Shown: positions 1 to 12,808, numbered from the stretch's first letter. The stretch is DNA of 64,000 nt from Moricandia arvensis (GCA_905132765.1 CAJHQP010002789.1:1-64000); one strand, 5' to 3'. Notes: generated from the sequence alone by a model not told the origin. Program-made: numbers and translations.

Positions 1-2228
1 TCTTCAAGTTTTTTTGGATTTGGGTTTTACTTTTGCAATAACTCCAAATATATTTAAAATATTCAACCATCGATTAAAATTCGATTAATTAGTGTAAATA
101 TATCCAGTTTTAATTTTTTCAAAATTAATTTTTTAGTATATTAAGTTAGAAGTTTGTCATTTATCTTTTGTAATTTTGAATAATTTTACAAATTTTAATA
201 TTTCCTATTTATAAATTAAATTATTTCATTAATATTTTTTATATATTATATATATATATTATTATTATTTTATATATTTTTCATTTTAACGCATAGGCCT
301 CACCTAAACCGAATATCCGCCTTAGTCGCTGTTCTCTTTACTTTAATTGTCTACTTACCGGCTATAGTATTTCTTGACATTATTATATAACTTTATAATA
401 TATATATATATTATATAATATATTTATATTTTAATTGGAAATTTTTAACTTTACAGAAAACCGCAATCAAAAATTAGTTTGCAGAATATTTTGCGGATGA
501 GGGTTTACCATAATTTTAGAAAGAAGTTTTCACTAATATAATATGCTAAGAGCACTTGTCTCAATGGATTTTTCCTCTTTCTTGATTTTATCTTGAGCAA
601 TTTGTCAACGTATAGTTTGATTCTTTTGCAGGCCCTGAAATCTAGTCTCAGCCCCACTTGCGTCATACATAAATATGATCATGGCAATCATGTTCTTTAA
701 GGCCCCTTTTCAAAACATATCGTCCAGTTGCTAAATCCTCTACTAGAGCAAATTACTATTTGTACACTCTTGTTGAACAATTTGGCGGGCCCAAAAAGAA
801 ACAAAAGCCTTTGTTTAAGTCTCTTGAATAAACAGGCCAACATCTATCTGTTGTTTTTTCCATTCCCATCTGTCTGTGTATGAAGGCAAATGAAAAATAT
901 CTTTTAACACCATCCTTGGGAAATTATTAATTCAATTGCAATCTTTTCGTTGGTGCGCACCCTTGAACAACCATAAATCTTTCACTCATATAATTGTTAT
1001 CCAGTCGTTCCAAGGTCATACATATCTTAAGGTACCACACGGTTCCTGCCTAGTATCCTCAACTCTTTCAATTTTCATGCTTATTTCATCATCTTCTTTC
1101 TTTCACACTCTCCTCATCACAACATTCATATTCCTCTGGCTCATGACTTTGTTCTTCTCCAGATCCTAGCGTTATATTTTCATCTACTTCATCTCTCTAG
1201 AAGTAACATTTTTTGTCCATGAATTATTCTCAACAATAGTTTAGATCAAAGAAGTTTAAGTTTTGTTGGAAAGTACCTAATAAACTATTCTCTTGAATTT
1301 TTGCTTCCTCATTTTTTTCTGTTGTCTGCTTCCACAAGGTGGGGTCTTTTTTTCCGGATGACATCTTCTGCTATGAACAAGATACGTTTATATATTGTAT
1401 TCCATATTTTGAAAAATAGATGAAACTTAGAAACAAAAAAAATAATGAAAGAGAGTCTAGGTTAGGTGAACTGTAAGAGAAAGTGAGAGAAAAATACTTT
1501 ATAATATGAAATCTTAAACCTTTCAGAATCAGAACTGCAGTTTGTGTCTTCGTGTGTCTCGTGAGAAGAAGCATTAGAAGCACGTGAGGGTAAGTCAATA
1601 AGTTTTTCTTTGTTTGCCCTAATTTTTTTCAAGAAAGAAAATTAACTTAAAATTGTAAGGGTAAAGTTTACTTATTACGTAAACTATTAATGAAATGATA
1701 AATGTTTTATTTGTTGTGTCCATATGTTATCCTACTAATGCTATTACGAAATTTTAAACTCAGCCCATATATGTTATTCCTAATATTATGGAATATGTAG
1801 TTAAACACAGAAATGCTATTAAGTATGTTGACAAATGATGATGCACTAGAGCATTGTGTTCTTTTGCCAGCGGGAAGCATGGCTCTGGCATCATGAAACT
1901 TACACGAGATAAATCAAGTTTTGTTCAATTCTATAATAATCTAACATATGACCATATGAGTAAAAAATCTTATAAAAATAATTAGCATAAACAATATCTG
2001 CGCGGATCAAATCTAGTATTATGTATTTTACGTTTATCCAAGTTATAAAATAGTCACTAGAAGTTGACTCCACGCGTTGCGGATGCTTACTTTTTTCCAT
2101 TTTTGATAAGAAATATTTTTTATGCTATTAAATATTATTCTAACATTGATATACACTAATTGTATACTTATTATATTTTTGGAAAAAATTCATGCGTGTG
2201 AATATCATAAAGTTTAATATATTGTTTC

Positions 2229-2483
2229 ATGCATCTCTAGACTCACTCTACTTTTTTAGCTCTAAAATGAAGTAAAAGAGAGTATGGAGTAAAAATAGTC
2301 CAATCCTATTCACATTATTCTACTACATAATATAGAATTTACTCATAAATAGAGTAATCTGTTCATTACTGCCATTGATGTAAGTGATAAAATGATGCAT
2401 TATTGGAGGTATTTTACTCCATGTGTATCTTTACTCCGTTGTTACGATGAGAAAAAATGGAGTTTACATTGAAGATGCTCTCA
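2229..2483. repeat. possible MITE (weak)
   Basis: The left side reads GCATCTCTAGACTCACTC and the right side, on the other strand, GAGCATCTTCAATGTAAAC. These resemble the imperfect terminal repeats of small non-autonomous DNA transposons common in Brassicaceae. The match is loose and no target duplication was found. Confidence 0.25.
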
Positions 2484-3960
2484 AACTTTGAATGATATGT
2501 TTTTTATATATCAGATTATCTATTAGTGACATTTTTTTGTTATAGAATATATTATGGTAAGATACTATTTTGAATAATATATATAATCAGTAATTTAGCA
2601 TGTTAATAAATTAGTGGGTATGCGTATATTTAAGTTGACTCAAAATCTTAAGAATGAGTAAAGAGAAAAGATAAAATTATAATAATATCTGTTAAACTAA
2701 GTTAGTTATGATTTTTTCAATTCACGTCAATAATAGAAAGTATAATGTTCTATCTATTATTTTATGTTTCTAATCTATTGATATGATGTCATATCTATCC
2801 ATCATGATAACTTGATGATCGAGAGCAGCATCATTTAATATACATCATAACACTCTATAAATTATTAATTTTAAACTTTATAATTATATTAATTATAGAT
2901 AATTTAGAACATCTTTCCTTTTATATTTTCTATTTTTAAAATATATTTATTTTATAATAAGATAAGAAAAATCAATTTTAGTGCATATATGATTAATTAA
3001 ATATGAATTCGATATTTATATAAGTTTTATTAATAGTTGGTGTATATAAATATGTCTGCATAAAATTTAAATGTATTTAGATAGTAATTTGACTAATCTC
3101 GATCAAAATATATTAAGTGTTAAGAAATATAAAGATAATGCTATTGTCAATGTAAAAAAAAATATAATGGTTGGTTTACATCTATATAAAATTTATATAA
3201 ATAGAAATTATAATTTATAATTTTAACGAGACCATTTATTTACATAGGATTTTCTTAAAAAAATATTATCTTATTATTTATCGATTTGTGACATATTTTG
3301 AACCGATACAACTCGGGACCGGAGAAATTTATTAGGTATTAATTTATAGAATTTTGTATGCCTACAACTTGATTGTGATCACCTTCCTAAAAATCATTAT
3401 TTTTAGTTATAATGGTTTGTAAAATTTTAAATTTTTCAATTATTTGAAACATGTCAAAATATCTTCACAATATCTCAATATATTCTAATTATTGTTTAGA
3501 CATATAATGCTTTTATTAGAAAATATTATATACATTTAGATTTAGGATATTTAGTTAATTTTTTAACTAATAGTTCAATATGACTTTTTAATAGTAGATT
3601 TTTCTCTTCTATATAATTTAATTGGTTACATAATATATAGTAAATAAATAAATATATCGAAATGTTAAAATATTCAAAAGTACTTATGTTATAAAACAAA
3701 GAGTATTACTACTGGAATTAAATGTGTTTTTTGATAAAAAGATGGGTTGGTCTTTTGAAAATAAAATATGGTAACCGAGAAAACTCTGAATGAGCAAGTT
3801 CAATAATATTCCCTCCGTTTCAAAAAGATCCATGTTTTGGGAAAAAAAAATGTTTCAAAAAGATACATTTTTTAAAATTTTCAATGCATTAATTAATAGT
3901 AAATTTTAAAGTGGTTAGTACAATTTTCTTGGTTAAAAATTATGAGAAATAGTTAATTAA

Positions 3961-4205
3961 TACTCCCTCCATTTCATATTAAATGTCGTTATAGAATTTT
4001 TTTTGTTACAAAATAAGTGTCGTTTTCGACTTTTGATGCAAAAATTATTAACTTTGTACTGCAATTTATTTTTCTATTGATTGAAACATGGTTAGATTTA
4101 TAGGTAATTGAGTTTTTTATATAGAAAATATGCAAAACTAATTGTTTTCTAATCCATATGCATAAGCTAAAGTGATACTTAATATGAAACAAATGGAATA
4201 CATTC
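3961..4205. repeat. MITE with CTCCCTCC-type terminal inverted repeats
   Basis: The left end TACTCCCTCCATTTCATATT is mirrored at the right end, whose complement reads TATTCCATTTGTTTCATATT. The interior is AT-rich and non-coding. Length and terminal sequence suit a Stowaway-like MITE; the family assignment is an inference. Confidence 0.5.
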
Positions 4206-4250
4206 ATAACTAAAATTTTATTTCTTGGTAAAAATAGAAATTCTAAAACA

Positions 4251-4485
4251 TACTTCCTCCGTTTTTATTAGATAATATTTTACATTAATACACACATATT
4301 AAGGAAATTTATTTTTTTCTCAAAAATAACCTTAAAATATATATTTTAATTATAAATGAAAATATTAAAAATATAATTGGTTACCAAGCTTTGATAAAGA
4401 TAAAGTTACCTAGATATATGACAACATCATAAATCTACTAACAAAAATAACTTAAAATATCTTCTATACTAAAACGGAGGTAGTA
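4251..4485. repeat. second CTCC-type MITE
   Basis: The left end TACTTCCTCCGTTTTTATTA pairs with the complement of the right end, TACTACCTCCGTTTTAGTAT. It ends with TA on both sides, compatible with a TA target duplication. It lies about 45 bp from the preceding MITE. Confidence 0.5.
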
Positions 4486-4651
4486 TATATTTTTTAAAAA
4501 CAGAGGAAAAGTATTATTTAAATCTAATCTTGACAACATTCATTTGGATTCTTGCAATGCATTAAAGTAAAACAACACCGTCTCGAAATTCGAAACGTTT
4601 GGTTTGATTAATTATTTCCAAATTAATTTAGGGCTTACGGTAAAGTGTCAC

Positions 4652-4658
4652 TATATAA
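4652..4658 (+). promoter_or_regulatory. TATA box candidate of gag-derived copy 1
   Basis: TATATAA lies about 115 bp before the ATG at 4770. The block from about 4558 to the ATG recurs, with changes, before copy 2 (about 32338-32537), so the upstream region was duplicated with the gene. In copy 2 the corresponding site reads TATAATAA. Promoter function is inferred. Confidence 0.4.
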
Positions 4659-4769
4659 ATATTAGAAAATTATCGTGTGAGGGTTACAATAGTTTACTGG
4701 CTTCCTCTTTCTCCAAGAGAAAACCAAAAAAAAAAAAAAAGTTTTAAAGAAACCCTAACGGTTACAGGT

Positions 4770-5541
4770 ATGGCGGCAGAGAGTTTCTCCGATGACTTGC
4801 ACTACGAAACATGGGCTCCTACGACAAAAGCGAGTCTAACTGAGCAAGGACTTTGGGACGTTGTCGAAAACGGAATCCCACCGGATCCATCAAAGATTCC
4901 AGAGCTAACGGCGACGATTCAAGCCCAAGAGCTCTCTCAATGGAGAGATCTCGTGGTGAAAGACATGAAAGCCCTCCAAGTATTGCAATCTTCTCTACCA
5001 TATTCTGCTTTCAAGAAGACTCTCTCAGCTTCTTCGTCTAAAGAAGTTTGGAACATGCTCAAAAAGAGTAACGAACAAGCGAGACTAAAGAGGTTAGAGA
5101 AGCTTAGTATGGAAGAAGTTAACGTTGAGGAAGGTGTGGACAGTTATGATGAGGATATATGGATGATCTACGCCAATGGTACCACTCATCATATGACTCC
5201 GTATGAGAAGTACTTCACTGTTTTGGACAAAACACAAAAAGGTAAGGTTGGGTTACCAGACGGAAATTTTCTTAGGATCGAAGGAAGAGGAGATGTGAAG
5301 ATCATGATGAAGGAAGGGAAGAAGAAGACAATGAAGAATGTGAGTTTTGTTTCCAGAGTTGGACAGAAACGTGTTGAGTCTTGATTTGATTATAGCAAGA
5401 GGCTATACAATAAAATCGAAACCAGACAAATGTGTTTTGGTGGATCGAACCGGGGCAGAGTTTGGGGATACTTTGTGGGGCGATGAGAGAAGAGGACCAG
5501 CTCTCCGTCTGAACGTGATTGAAGGTAACCACACCTCTTAA
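4770..5541 (+). pseudogene. gag/protease-derived gene, copy 1 (frameshifted)
   Basis: The frame starts at MAAESFSDDLHYETWAP. The first ~110 residues resemble the Copia-type gag region (UBN2/DUF4219 pattern: QGLWDVVENG, then KDMKALQVLQSSL, then SKEVWNMLKK). A retropepsin-like segment follows (DEDIWMIYANGTTHHMTPYE, then a KGKVGLPDG core). The usual protease Asp-Ser-Gly is replaced by Tyr-Ala-Asn-Gly, so no protease activity is expected. A one-base frameshift near 5350 moves the reading into another frame, which continues RGYTIKSKPDKCVLVDRTGA and stops at 5541. There is no integrase or reverse transcriptase and no LTR. Arabidopsis has a cluster of such 'Gag-Pol-related' genes beside RBL and NADK1, as here, so a decaying domesticated gene is more likely than a retroelement. 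It could still be expressed as a truncated ~204-residue protein. Confidence 0.7.
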
Positions 5542-5889
5542 TTAGCTTCATGCTCTTCACTTTGGTGCAAGACTTGGCTAGTAAGGTGAACGTATGTGGT
5601 TCTCCTTTTTTTCTAGTTTGGTGTCATTATGTGATTTTATTTTCTGTTCGTTTAAATTCGGATTCTACTAGTTCGATGGATCTATTGAATTGCCATTTGA
5701 GTTGGTTTAGAATAATTTGGTTTTCAACTTTTCATTGAGTTGTAGGTAATTTTAGATGAATTATGAAAGTTTTTTATAATTTTATTTTGATCACAAATCC
5801 TTCCTCTCTGGTTTCATAAATTTTAATTAAACAAAATCTAATTACTGCAATCAAAACACCTTGAAGTAACATGATGACTTTGAATGGGA

Positions 5890-6160
5890 AAAAAGAGAAC
5901 CAATCTTGCTGTCAATGATATTTAAGACGTGGATGATATACTCCACAAACTCGAATCACATAGGTCCACATGAGAAGTATTTCACGACTCGAGATAGAAC
6001 ACACAAGGCTCGAATCAGATTCATCACCAGGAATACTATCATGTCCGAATACTATCATGTCCATTGGAATAGATGATTTCGTGATAACGACTGATAAAGA
6101 GAATACGACGATCAAGAATGTGTTTTTTGTTCTCAAGATCAACAGAACATGTTAGTGTTG
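5890..6160 (+). pseudogene. degenerate extra retropepsin-like repeat of the gag-derived gene
   Basis: Translated pieces still show the family pattern: a VDDIYSTNSNHIG stretch where WMI.. HMT is expected, then HEKYFTTRDRTHKA, and near the end TIKNVFFVLK, matching the KKKTMKNVSFV block of copy 1. Stops and indels break it. Copy 2 also has two such segments in tandem, so this is probably the second domain of the same ancestral gene. Confidence 0.55.
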
Positions 6161-6180
6161 GTCAGTTGAGGCTGGAATAA

Positions 6181-6708
6181 GCTATATTATTGAAATGAGC
6201 TTAGATTTTAGTAAATAAGATTTTATGTGATGTACTACAAATTGGATTTTTGCAGAGGAAATTTTACAAAATTCAATTCACGGCAATCTAGTCGGAACTA
6301 AATATTTATTGCAACTAGGTTAAGACATGCGCTTTGCGAAGAGTGAATGACTTTTTAATGATAATAACATTATATATTAATAAACACGTCGAAAAATATA
6401 CAATTATAAGTATATATAAAATAACATGAATATAAAAATAAGATCTGTAAAAAAAATTGTCGCAAATATTCTTTACTTTAGACTTTCAATTACAAATACG
6501 ATGGACTTATGTTAATGCCAAAAATTTACAATACTAATATATATTTATAAAAAATTCTGAATATTTACATAATTAAAGTAATGAATTAATTTATTTAAGT
6601 CTCACACATGATAAATTTGATGTTTTCAAATATTTGTAATACAAATGTAAATTTGTATGATTTATGACATAAATTTTGATGTGCGCACCAATAACTCTCA
6701 ATGAGACT
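6181..6708. other. AT-rich spacer
   Basis: No coding pattern or clear repeat is visible between the gag-derived remnant and the Copia insertion. Confidence 0.5.
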
Positions 6709-6713
6709 CTTAA
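6709..6713. repeat. target-site duplication, left (CTTAA)
   Basis: CTTAA directly precedes the 5' LTR and recurs at 12804-12808 directly after the 3' LTR, as expected from a 5-bp staggered integrase cut. Confidence 0.85.
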
Positions 6714-7001
6714 TGTTGTAAACCATGTCGTGTGGATGCCATAACCAATAGAGGTTCAGCCGACCAAGACGGTCCGACCAGACCGACCAAGACCGATGGT
6801 TCGACCAGCCGACATGACCAAGTATAATCCTAGTTGGTTTGGGTTTATGTAAACCTATTACTAGTTGGTTTATGAGTTGTAGTTATCCTTATCTATGTTG
6901 GACTTATCTACTTGTAATCCCTATATATAAAGGGCACCATGTAATCGTTGGACACACACATTGATCAATAAGATAGACAATTTCCCCATACATTCTTAAT
7001 A
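6714..7001 (+). repeat. Copia 5' LTR
   Basis: Starts TGTTGTAAACCATG and ends TTCTTAATA; the terminal dinucleotide is TA where the 3' copy has CA. It contains short GACCGACCAAGAC-type repeats and a TATA box. The sequence just after it (ACGTTATCAACACGATTG) is the likely primer-binding region. It does not match the 3' end of initiator tRNA-Met, so priming may use an internal tRNA segment, as known for some Copia elements. Confidence 0.9.
6922..6931 (+). promoter_or_regulatory. TATA box of the 5' LTR
   Basis: CTATATATAAAGGG is a strong plant TATA context inside the LTR and is identical in the 3' LTR (about 12723-12732). Transcription of the element probably starts about 30 bp downstream. Confidence 0.55.
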
Positions 7002-7865
7002 CGTTATCAACACGATTGTCCTCTAACCTAACGCTAAGAATCCGAACAAGAACATCAAACTCGTGATACAAAGATCTCTGCAACAAGTTACAAGTTCCTG
7101 CAATCAACAATCATCTGATTTACTCTCTCTCTCTCTAGAACCAGCCGCGACATAAACCCTAAAGGTAATCCGGCAACTAAACCCTAGGCGACATGATCTC
7201 TCTCTCTCAACAACAACAAAGGACCCGACTCAAGCTTTTGCAATCAAGGATCCGATCCCAAGCTCTATCCATCCGATCTCAACTCATCCGTGACATAGAT
7301 CTAGCTATCCTAACTCGATGGTCCATAAAATTGATTGGAATCTAAAGGTAACCCTAAACCCTAGTTTACATAATCGAATTAGACAATTGCTAAGTTGTTG
7401 GTTAGGATAGAGAATTTCATCCTGATCATCTAGGATACGAATCCATTGAATGATTGATTGCTTGAATGATTGATTGCTTTAATACAAATCACTTAGAAAC
7501 CGGGTGCTAGGTTGTTAATCTACACAAGTATGAACCCTAAACCTAATTTGATATCTAAACCTAATAATAACTTGATTAGGTTTGCTAATTGCAACCTGAT
7601 TTGGTTTAGTAATTATAACCTGATTAGGTTTCCTAAACATAACTAGATTAGGTTTATGAACCGAAAATACATACTTGCTTGTTTTGATTGCTAATTGATT
7701 AATTGTTTGAATTGAGGTTATAAAACATGCATCATAATCGTATTGGTCGCATGGCATGCATACACATATAGAAACCGATTTCTAAATTGTCTTGTGTGAT
7801 CATAAAACTTATTGAATGAACCTAAAACATATAATGACCTAACTATAAATCTATATGAATGTCAG
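7002..7865 (+). other. untranslated leader of the Copia element
   Basis: There is no coding potential between the 5' LTR and the gag start. The leader holds a CT microsatellite near 7120-7136, several ACCCTAA-type stretches, and a run of near-repeats around TTGATTAGGTTT between about 7550 and 7660. Its length of about 860 bases is long for a Copia leader. Confidence 0.5.
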
Positions 7866-8905
7866 ATGTCGAAAATCAACAATCTGGATTTCAATTCAAT
7901 GGGCACTAGATGCAAATATCATATTGAAATCAAAAGGACTCGGCGAATGTATTACCGAGGATAACAATGCTAGTGAAAAGGATAGATACAGGGATATCCT
8001 AATAATACACCATCATCTTGCGGAGAGTCTAAAAGATCAATATCTAACAATTGAGAATCCACTCGACCTTTGGACAGAATTAAAAGTAAGATACGATCAC
8101 CAGAGAACTATGATCTTACCAAAGGCAACGTACGATTAGAGAAATCTCAGATCCAGGATTATAAGTCCTTGGATGAATATAACTCGGCCCTATTTTAAAT
8201 CGTTTCAAAGTTGAAATTGTGTGGTGAAGAGATAATCGATAAGGATAAGGATATGTTAGAAAAGACCTTTTCGACCTTCCACGCGAGTAATGTGTTGCTA
8301 CAATAGAGAAAAGGGGTTTAAGACATATGCTAATTTGATATCATGTATATTTCTTGCTGAGCAAAATAACGAGTTATTAATGAGAAATAGTGAAATGAGA
8401 CCTCCGGGTGCATCCCCACTACCTGATTCAAAAGTGGCCACAGATGAAAAGAAAGAGTCCCACCATGTCCATAACACCAGCCATAACAGCCATAACGGCC
8501 GTGGTCGAGGAAACTGGCGTGGACGAGGCGGATCATACGGCCGCGGTAACCAATATGGACAAAGTCCATACGGCCGAGATAGTTACGGCCGAGGCAATCA
8601 GTACGGCCGATCATACGGCCAAGACCATAATGTTTGAGATAGAAATATATACGGCCGTGGTCGAGGTAGAGGCCGTGGTTTCATTCCCAAACCACAAGGC
8701 CCGACCACGAATGCCAAAGCCATGCAGATGCGGGATGGACAACCATTGGGCCAAAATGTGCAGAACACCTAAGCATCTCTGCGACTTATATCAAGAAAAT
8801 CTAAAAGGCAAGAACCCTGAAGCCCATATGGTCTATAAAGATGATGAAGAAGATTTCGACCATGAAAAAGATGATCTATTAGAATATGAACATCTGATTG
8901 TTTAA
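7866..8905 (+). pseudogene. Copia gag remnant
   Basis: The likely original start is ATG at 7866 (MSKINNLDFN). A small deletion with a frame change follows, and the gag core continues as WALDANIILKSKGLGE, then HHLAESLKDQYLTIENPLDL, the UBN2 pattern. Stops at 8137-8139 and near 8197 and 8303, plus frame changes, break the rest. A Gly/Arg/Tyr-rich tract (GRGRGNWRGRGGSYGRG) spans about 8490-8630. It is followed by a zinc-knuckle relic, CRCGMDNHWAKMC, in which the first cysteine pair has one residue between it rather than two. RNA-packaging capsid function is known for the family; this copy cannot make a full capsid protein. Confidence 0.8.
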
Positions 8906-9001
8906 AAGAATCCAGTTGATTGAGACATCTTAAAACCATTGTATTTCATTTGCTTTTGTGCTTTTTTTAATCCATTTTGCTTGAAATTTATATGAATGAA
9001 T

Positions 9002-12000
9002 GAATTATAAAGCGCCAATATAAGCACAATTGCGGGTATAGCTAATTTGGTCGAGGGCTACGGTCCATCCAACATAAGATTACCCAATGGCACTCCTCTT
9101 GAGATATCAGATGCCCTATATTCACACAGCACCAAAAGGAGTTTATTAAGTTTCAAAGATATAAGAATGAATGGTTTCCATATTGAGACAAAGGGCGAAG
9201 GACATAAACAATACCTTCTTATAATAGATATCGACCATGGCCAATAAGAAAATCGTGGAAACTATACATGCATACTCTACTGGTCTTTACTATGCCAAGA
9301 TCAGTATGATAGAGGCAAATTCCATGGTAAAAGAAAGGCTTACCGACTTTACTAAATGGCACGACCGGCTTGGCCATCCGGGTACTAACATGATGAGAAA
9401 ACTCATTTTAAATACAAACGGGCACACATTGAAAACAAAAAGAGTTATCACAAATAATCTCATGTGTGTAGCATGTACACAAGGGAAGCTCATAATTCAG
9501 CCATCACCAGTCAAAGTGACTAAGGAAACGATAAATTTCCTCGAAAGGATACAAGGAGATATATGTGGACCTATACACCCACCATGTGGGACGTTTAGAT
9601 ATTTTATGGTCCTTATTGACGCATCTACAAGATGGTCACATGTTTGTTTATTATCAACTCGCAATTTGGCGTTTGCGAGATTACTTGCTCAGATAATAAG
9701 ATTAGGAGCACACTTTCCAGACTTTCCATTAAAGACTATACGTTTAGATAACGCTGGTGAATTCACATCCAAAGATTTTAATGCCTATTGTATGTCCATG
9801 GGGGTAAGTGTTGAACATTTTGTGGCACATGTACATACAAAAAACGGTTTGGCTGAATCTTTTATAAAACGAATTCAGTTGATAGCCAAACCATTACTTA
9901 TGAGATCAAAACTCCCGGTCTCAGCTTGGGGACATGCGGTTTTACATGCAGCCGAGTTGATTCGCATCAGGCCATCTAGTGAGCATAGATATTACCCATC
10001 TCAATTACTAACGGGTCATGAGCCAAAAATTTCCCATCTCAAAACATTTGGATGTGCCGTTTATATACCTATTGCACCACCACAGAGAACAAAGATGGGA
10101 CCTCAAAGGAGGATGGGAATATATGTTGGATATGATTCTCCCACGATAATAAATTATCTAGAGCCGACCACGGGTGACATGTTTAAGGCCATATACGCGG
10201 ATTGTCATTTGGATGAATCTGACTATCCAATATTAGGAGGAAATGAGAATAGGCTAGTAAAAGAAATAACATGGAATCAGACATCCTTAAATTGGCAAGA
10301 TCCTCGGACTCAAGAATGTGATTTAGAAGTCCAAAAGATTATTCATATGCAAAAGTTAGCTAACCAATTGCCAGATTCCTTTGTTGACCCGAACAGAGTA
10401 ACAAAATCGTACATACCAGCCGTTAATGCACCTATACGAATTGATGTCCAAGAAGGACACGGTCAAGTGGCTACTGAGTCTATGGCACGACTAAAACGTG
10501 GTAGACCTAAATGTTCCAAAGATAAGAAACCTCGGAAACAAAAGAAAGGTGCTGGAAATGAAACCGAGGAAATAGAAATGGAAAACACATACATGGGCAA
10601 GCCAAAGGTTCCTGGAAATGATGTTTGGGACGCCAAACTTCTGGGTACTGATGAGATCTCAATGAATTATATCATGTCTGGTAAGAAATGGAACAGAAAT
10701 GAAGTCGAAATTGATGAAATATTTGCATGCAATGTAGCACTTGAACTAATGAATGGAAATGAGGATCATGAACCCATGTCTATCTTAGAGTGCACTAAAC
10801 GATCAGATTGGTTGAAATGGAAAGAAGCAATAAACGTGGAGTTAAATTCTTGTAAGAAAAGAAAGGTATTTGGTCCTATAATTCGGACACCTTTAGACCT
10901 TAAACCAGTTGGATACAAATGGGTCTTTGTGAGAAAGAGAAATGAAAATGGTGAAATCGTGAGATATAAAGCACGGCTAGTGGCACAAGGATTCACCCAA
11001 AGACCTGGAATAGATTATGAGGAAACTTATCCCCTGTGGTGGATGCAACGACATTTAGATTCTTAATAAGTTTGGTTGTGAAAGAGAAATTAGATTTGCA
11101 GTTAATGGATGTCGTAATTGTTTACTTATACGGTCCACTGGATAACAAAATTTATATGAGAATCCCAGAGGGCATAGAATGGCCGAAATCAAATGGTTCT
11201 CGAGAACAACACTGCATAAGATTGAATAAAGCACTTTATGGTTTAAAACAATCAGGTCGAATGTGGTACAATAGATTAAGTGAGTACTTGATCAAAGAGG
11301 GCTATAGAAATGATCCAATAAGCCCGTGTATCTTTATAAAGAAATTCGACCGGGGCTTCGTGATAATAGCAGTATATGTGGATGATCTAAACATCCTTGG
11401 AATCTCTGTGGAAATAAACCAAACAGTAGAATATCTAAAGAAATAATTTGAAATGAAAGACCTAGGCAAAACGAAATTCTGTTTGGGATTACAACTTGAA
11501 TATGTGAACAATGGAATCCTTGTGTATCAAATGACATATACAGAAAATGTACTTAAACAATTTAACATGGACCAATCTCACCCATTGTCGAGCCCCATGG
11601 TTGTGAGGTCACTTGGTTTGGACACTGATCCATACGGCCCAAAGAAGGATGATGAAGACATCCTTGGCACAGAAGTACCGTACCTAAGTGTCATAGGAGC
11701 TTTAATGTATCTGGCGAGACACACGAGACCAGATATATGTTTTGCCGTGAATCTCCTATCTAGATTTAGTTCATGTACGACCCAAAGACATTGTAATGGA
11801 ATCAAACACATACTATGTTATTTACAAGGAACAAAAGATTTAGGTTTGTTTTATACTAACCAACCCAAATAAGAGTTAATTGGTTTTGCTGATGCAGGTT
11901 TTTTATCTGATCCACATAACGCAAGATCACAAACAAGTTATGTGTTTACTAATGGAGGTATAGCCATTTCATGGAGGTCGATGAAGCAGACCATGGCCAC

Positions 12001-12397
12001 AACATCATCCAACCATTCGGAGATATTGGCGATCCATGAAGCAAATCGAGAGTGCGTTTGGCTACGGTCGATGACTCAACACATTATGGTCGATAGTGGT
12101 TTAACCGAAGGCAAAGAGGAACCAACCATCATCTATGAAGACAACGCAGCTTGTATTGCACAACTGAAAGATGGGTACATCAAAGGTGATAGAACGAAGC
12201 ACATACTTCCGAAATTCTTCTTTACCCACGAACTACAAAAGGCTAAGGAGGTTCAAGTGTTACAAGTACGGTCAAGCGAGAATTCAGCCGATTTGTTCAC
12301 CAAATCTTTACCAACCTCTACGTTCAAGAAATTGGTGCACCAGATAGGAATGAGACGACTCAAGGACATCCAATTAGGCACAAAACAGGGGGAGTAA
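9002..12397 (+). pseudogene. Copia pol remnant (integrase, reverse transcriptase, RNase H)
   Basis: The region begins inside the protease-linked segment (NISTIAGIANLVEGYG, then LPNGTPLEISDALYS); the catalytic Asp-Ser/Thr-Gly part upstream is missing. The frame from 9237 gives the GAG-pre-integrase motif (WHDRLGHPG) and an integrase core with GDICGPIHPP, IRLDNAGEFT and NGLAESFIKR, placing the expected D, D and E. The reverse transcriptase starts about 10790. A one-base loss near 11030 shifts frame; the RT then continues with the YVDDLNILG active site. In-frame TAA stops occur at 11444 and 11870. RNase H follows with FADAGFLSDP, then SSNHSEILAI, and ends at 12397. No functional polyprotein can be made. 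Confidence 0.88.
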
Positions 12398-12507
12398 TAC
12401 GGTTGTACTATTTTTCCTTAACATTGGTTTTATCCCAAAAGGGTTCTACTTGTAAGGACGAGGCAACATACCAAACGTATTATGAGCTCTATATGGTTAT
12501 AAAATCC

Positions 12508-12516
12508 AGGGAGGAG
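12508..12516 (+). other. polypurine tract of the Copia element
   Basis: AGGGAGGAG directly abuts the 3' LTR and is the likely plus-strand primer. A second purine run, AGGGGGAG, overlaps the end of pol near 12388 but is 120 bp too far upstream. Confidence 0.6.
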
Positions 12517-12803
12517 TGTTGTAAACCATGTCGTGTGGATGCCATAACAATTAGAGGTTCAGCCGACCAAGACGATCCGACCAGACCGACCAAGACCGAT
12601 GGTTCGACCAGCTGACATGACCAAGTATAATCCTAGTTGGTTTGGGTTATATAAACCTATTACTAGTTGGTTTATGAGTTGTAGTTATCCTTATCTATGT
12701 TGGACTTATCTACTTGTAATCCCTATATATAAAGGGCACCATGTAATCGTTGGACACACACATTGATCAATAAGATAGACAATTCCCCCATACATTCTTA
12801 ACA
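12517..12803 (+). repeat. Copia 3' LTR
   Basis: Starts TGTTGTAAACCATG and ends TTCTTAACA, nearly identical to the 5' LTR (about seven substitutions and one single-base indel by eye). It is followed directly by the CTTAA duplication. Confidence 0.9.
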
Positions 12804-12808
12804 CTTAA
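12804..12808. repeat. target-site duplication, right (CTTAA)
   Basis: Perfect partner of 6709-6713. Confidence 0.85.

Larger units (their letters stand above)
1..4557. other. AT-rich intergenic DNA without a recognisable gene
   Basis: No open frame here looks like a known protein and none is longer than about 80 codons. The sequence is very AT-rich with many short poly-A/T runs. Only MITE-like inverted repeats stand out (entries at 2229, 3961 and 4251). A MITE-type start (CCCTCCGTTTCAAAAAGATC) near 3810 has no clear partner and may be a truncated copy. Confidence 0.6.
6714..12803 (+). mobile_element. Ty1/Copia LTR retrotransposon, full-length but defective
   Basis: Two LTRs of 288 and 287 bp flank gag and pol remnants in Copia order: gag, protease region, integrase, reverse transcriptase, RNase H. 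A perfect 5-bp duplication (CTTAA) borders it. By eye the LTRs differ at about seven positions plus one indel, roughly 2.4 percent, implying insertion within about the last million years at a commonly used plant rate. The coding region carries far more damage: a deletion and frame change near the gag start, stops in gag, a missing protease active site, a frameshift near 11030, and stops at 11444 and 11870. It therefore probably moved using proteins from another copy. Both borders are well supported. Confidence 0.92.

Noticed and set aside
4677..5384. A live Copia element at copy 1
   Set aside because: No LTR, integrase or reverse transcriptase nearby, and the protease motif is replaced in every copy.
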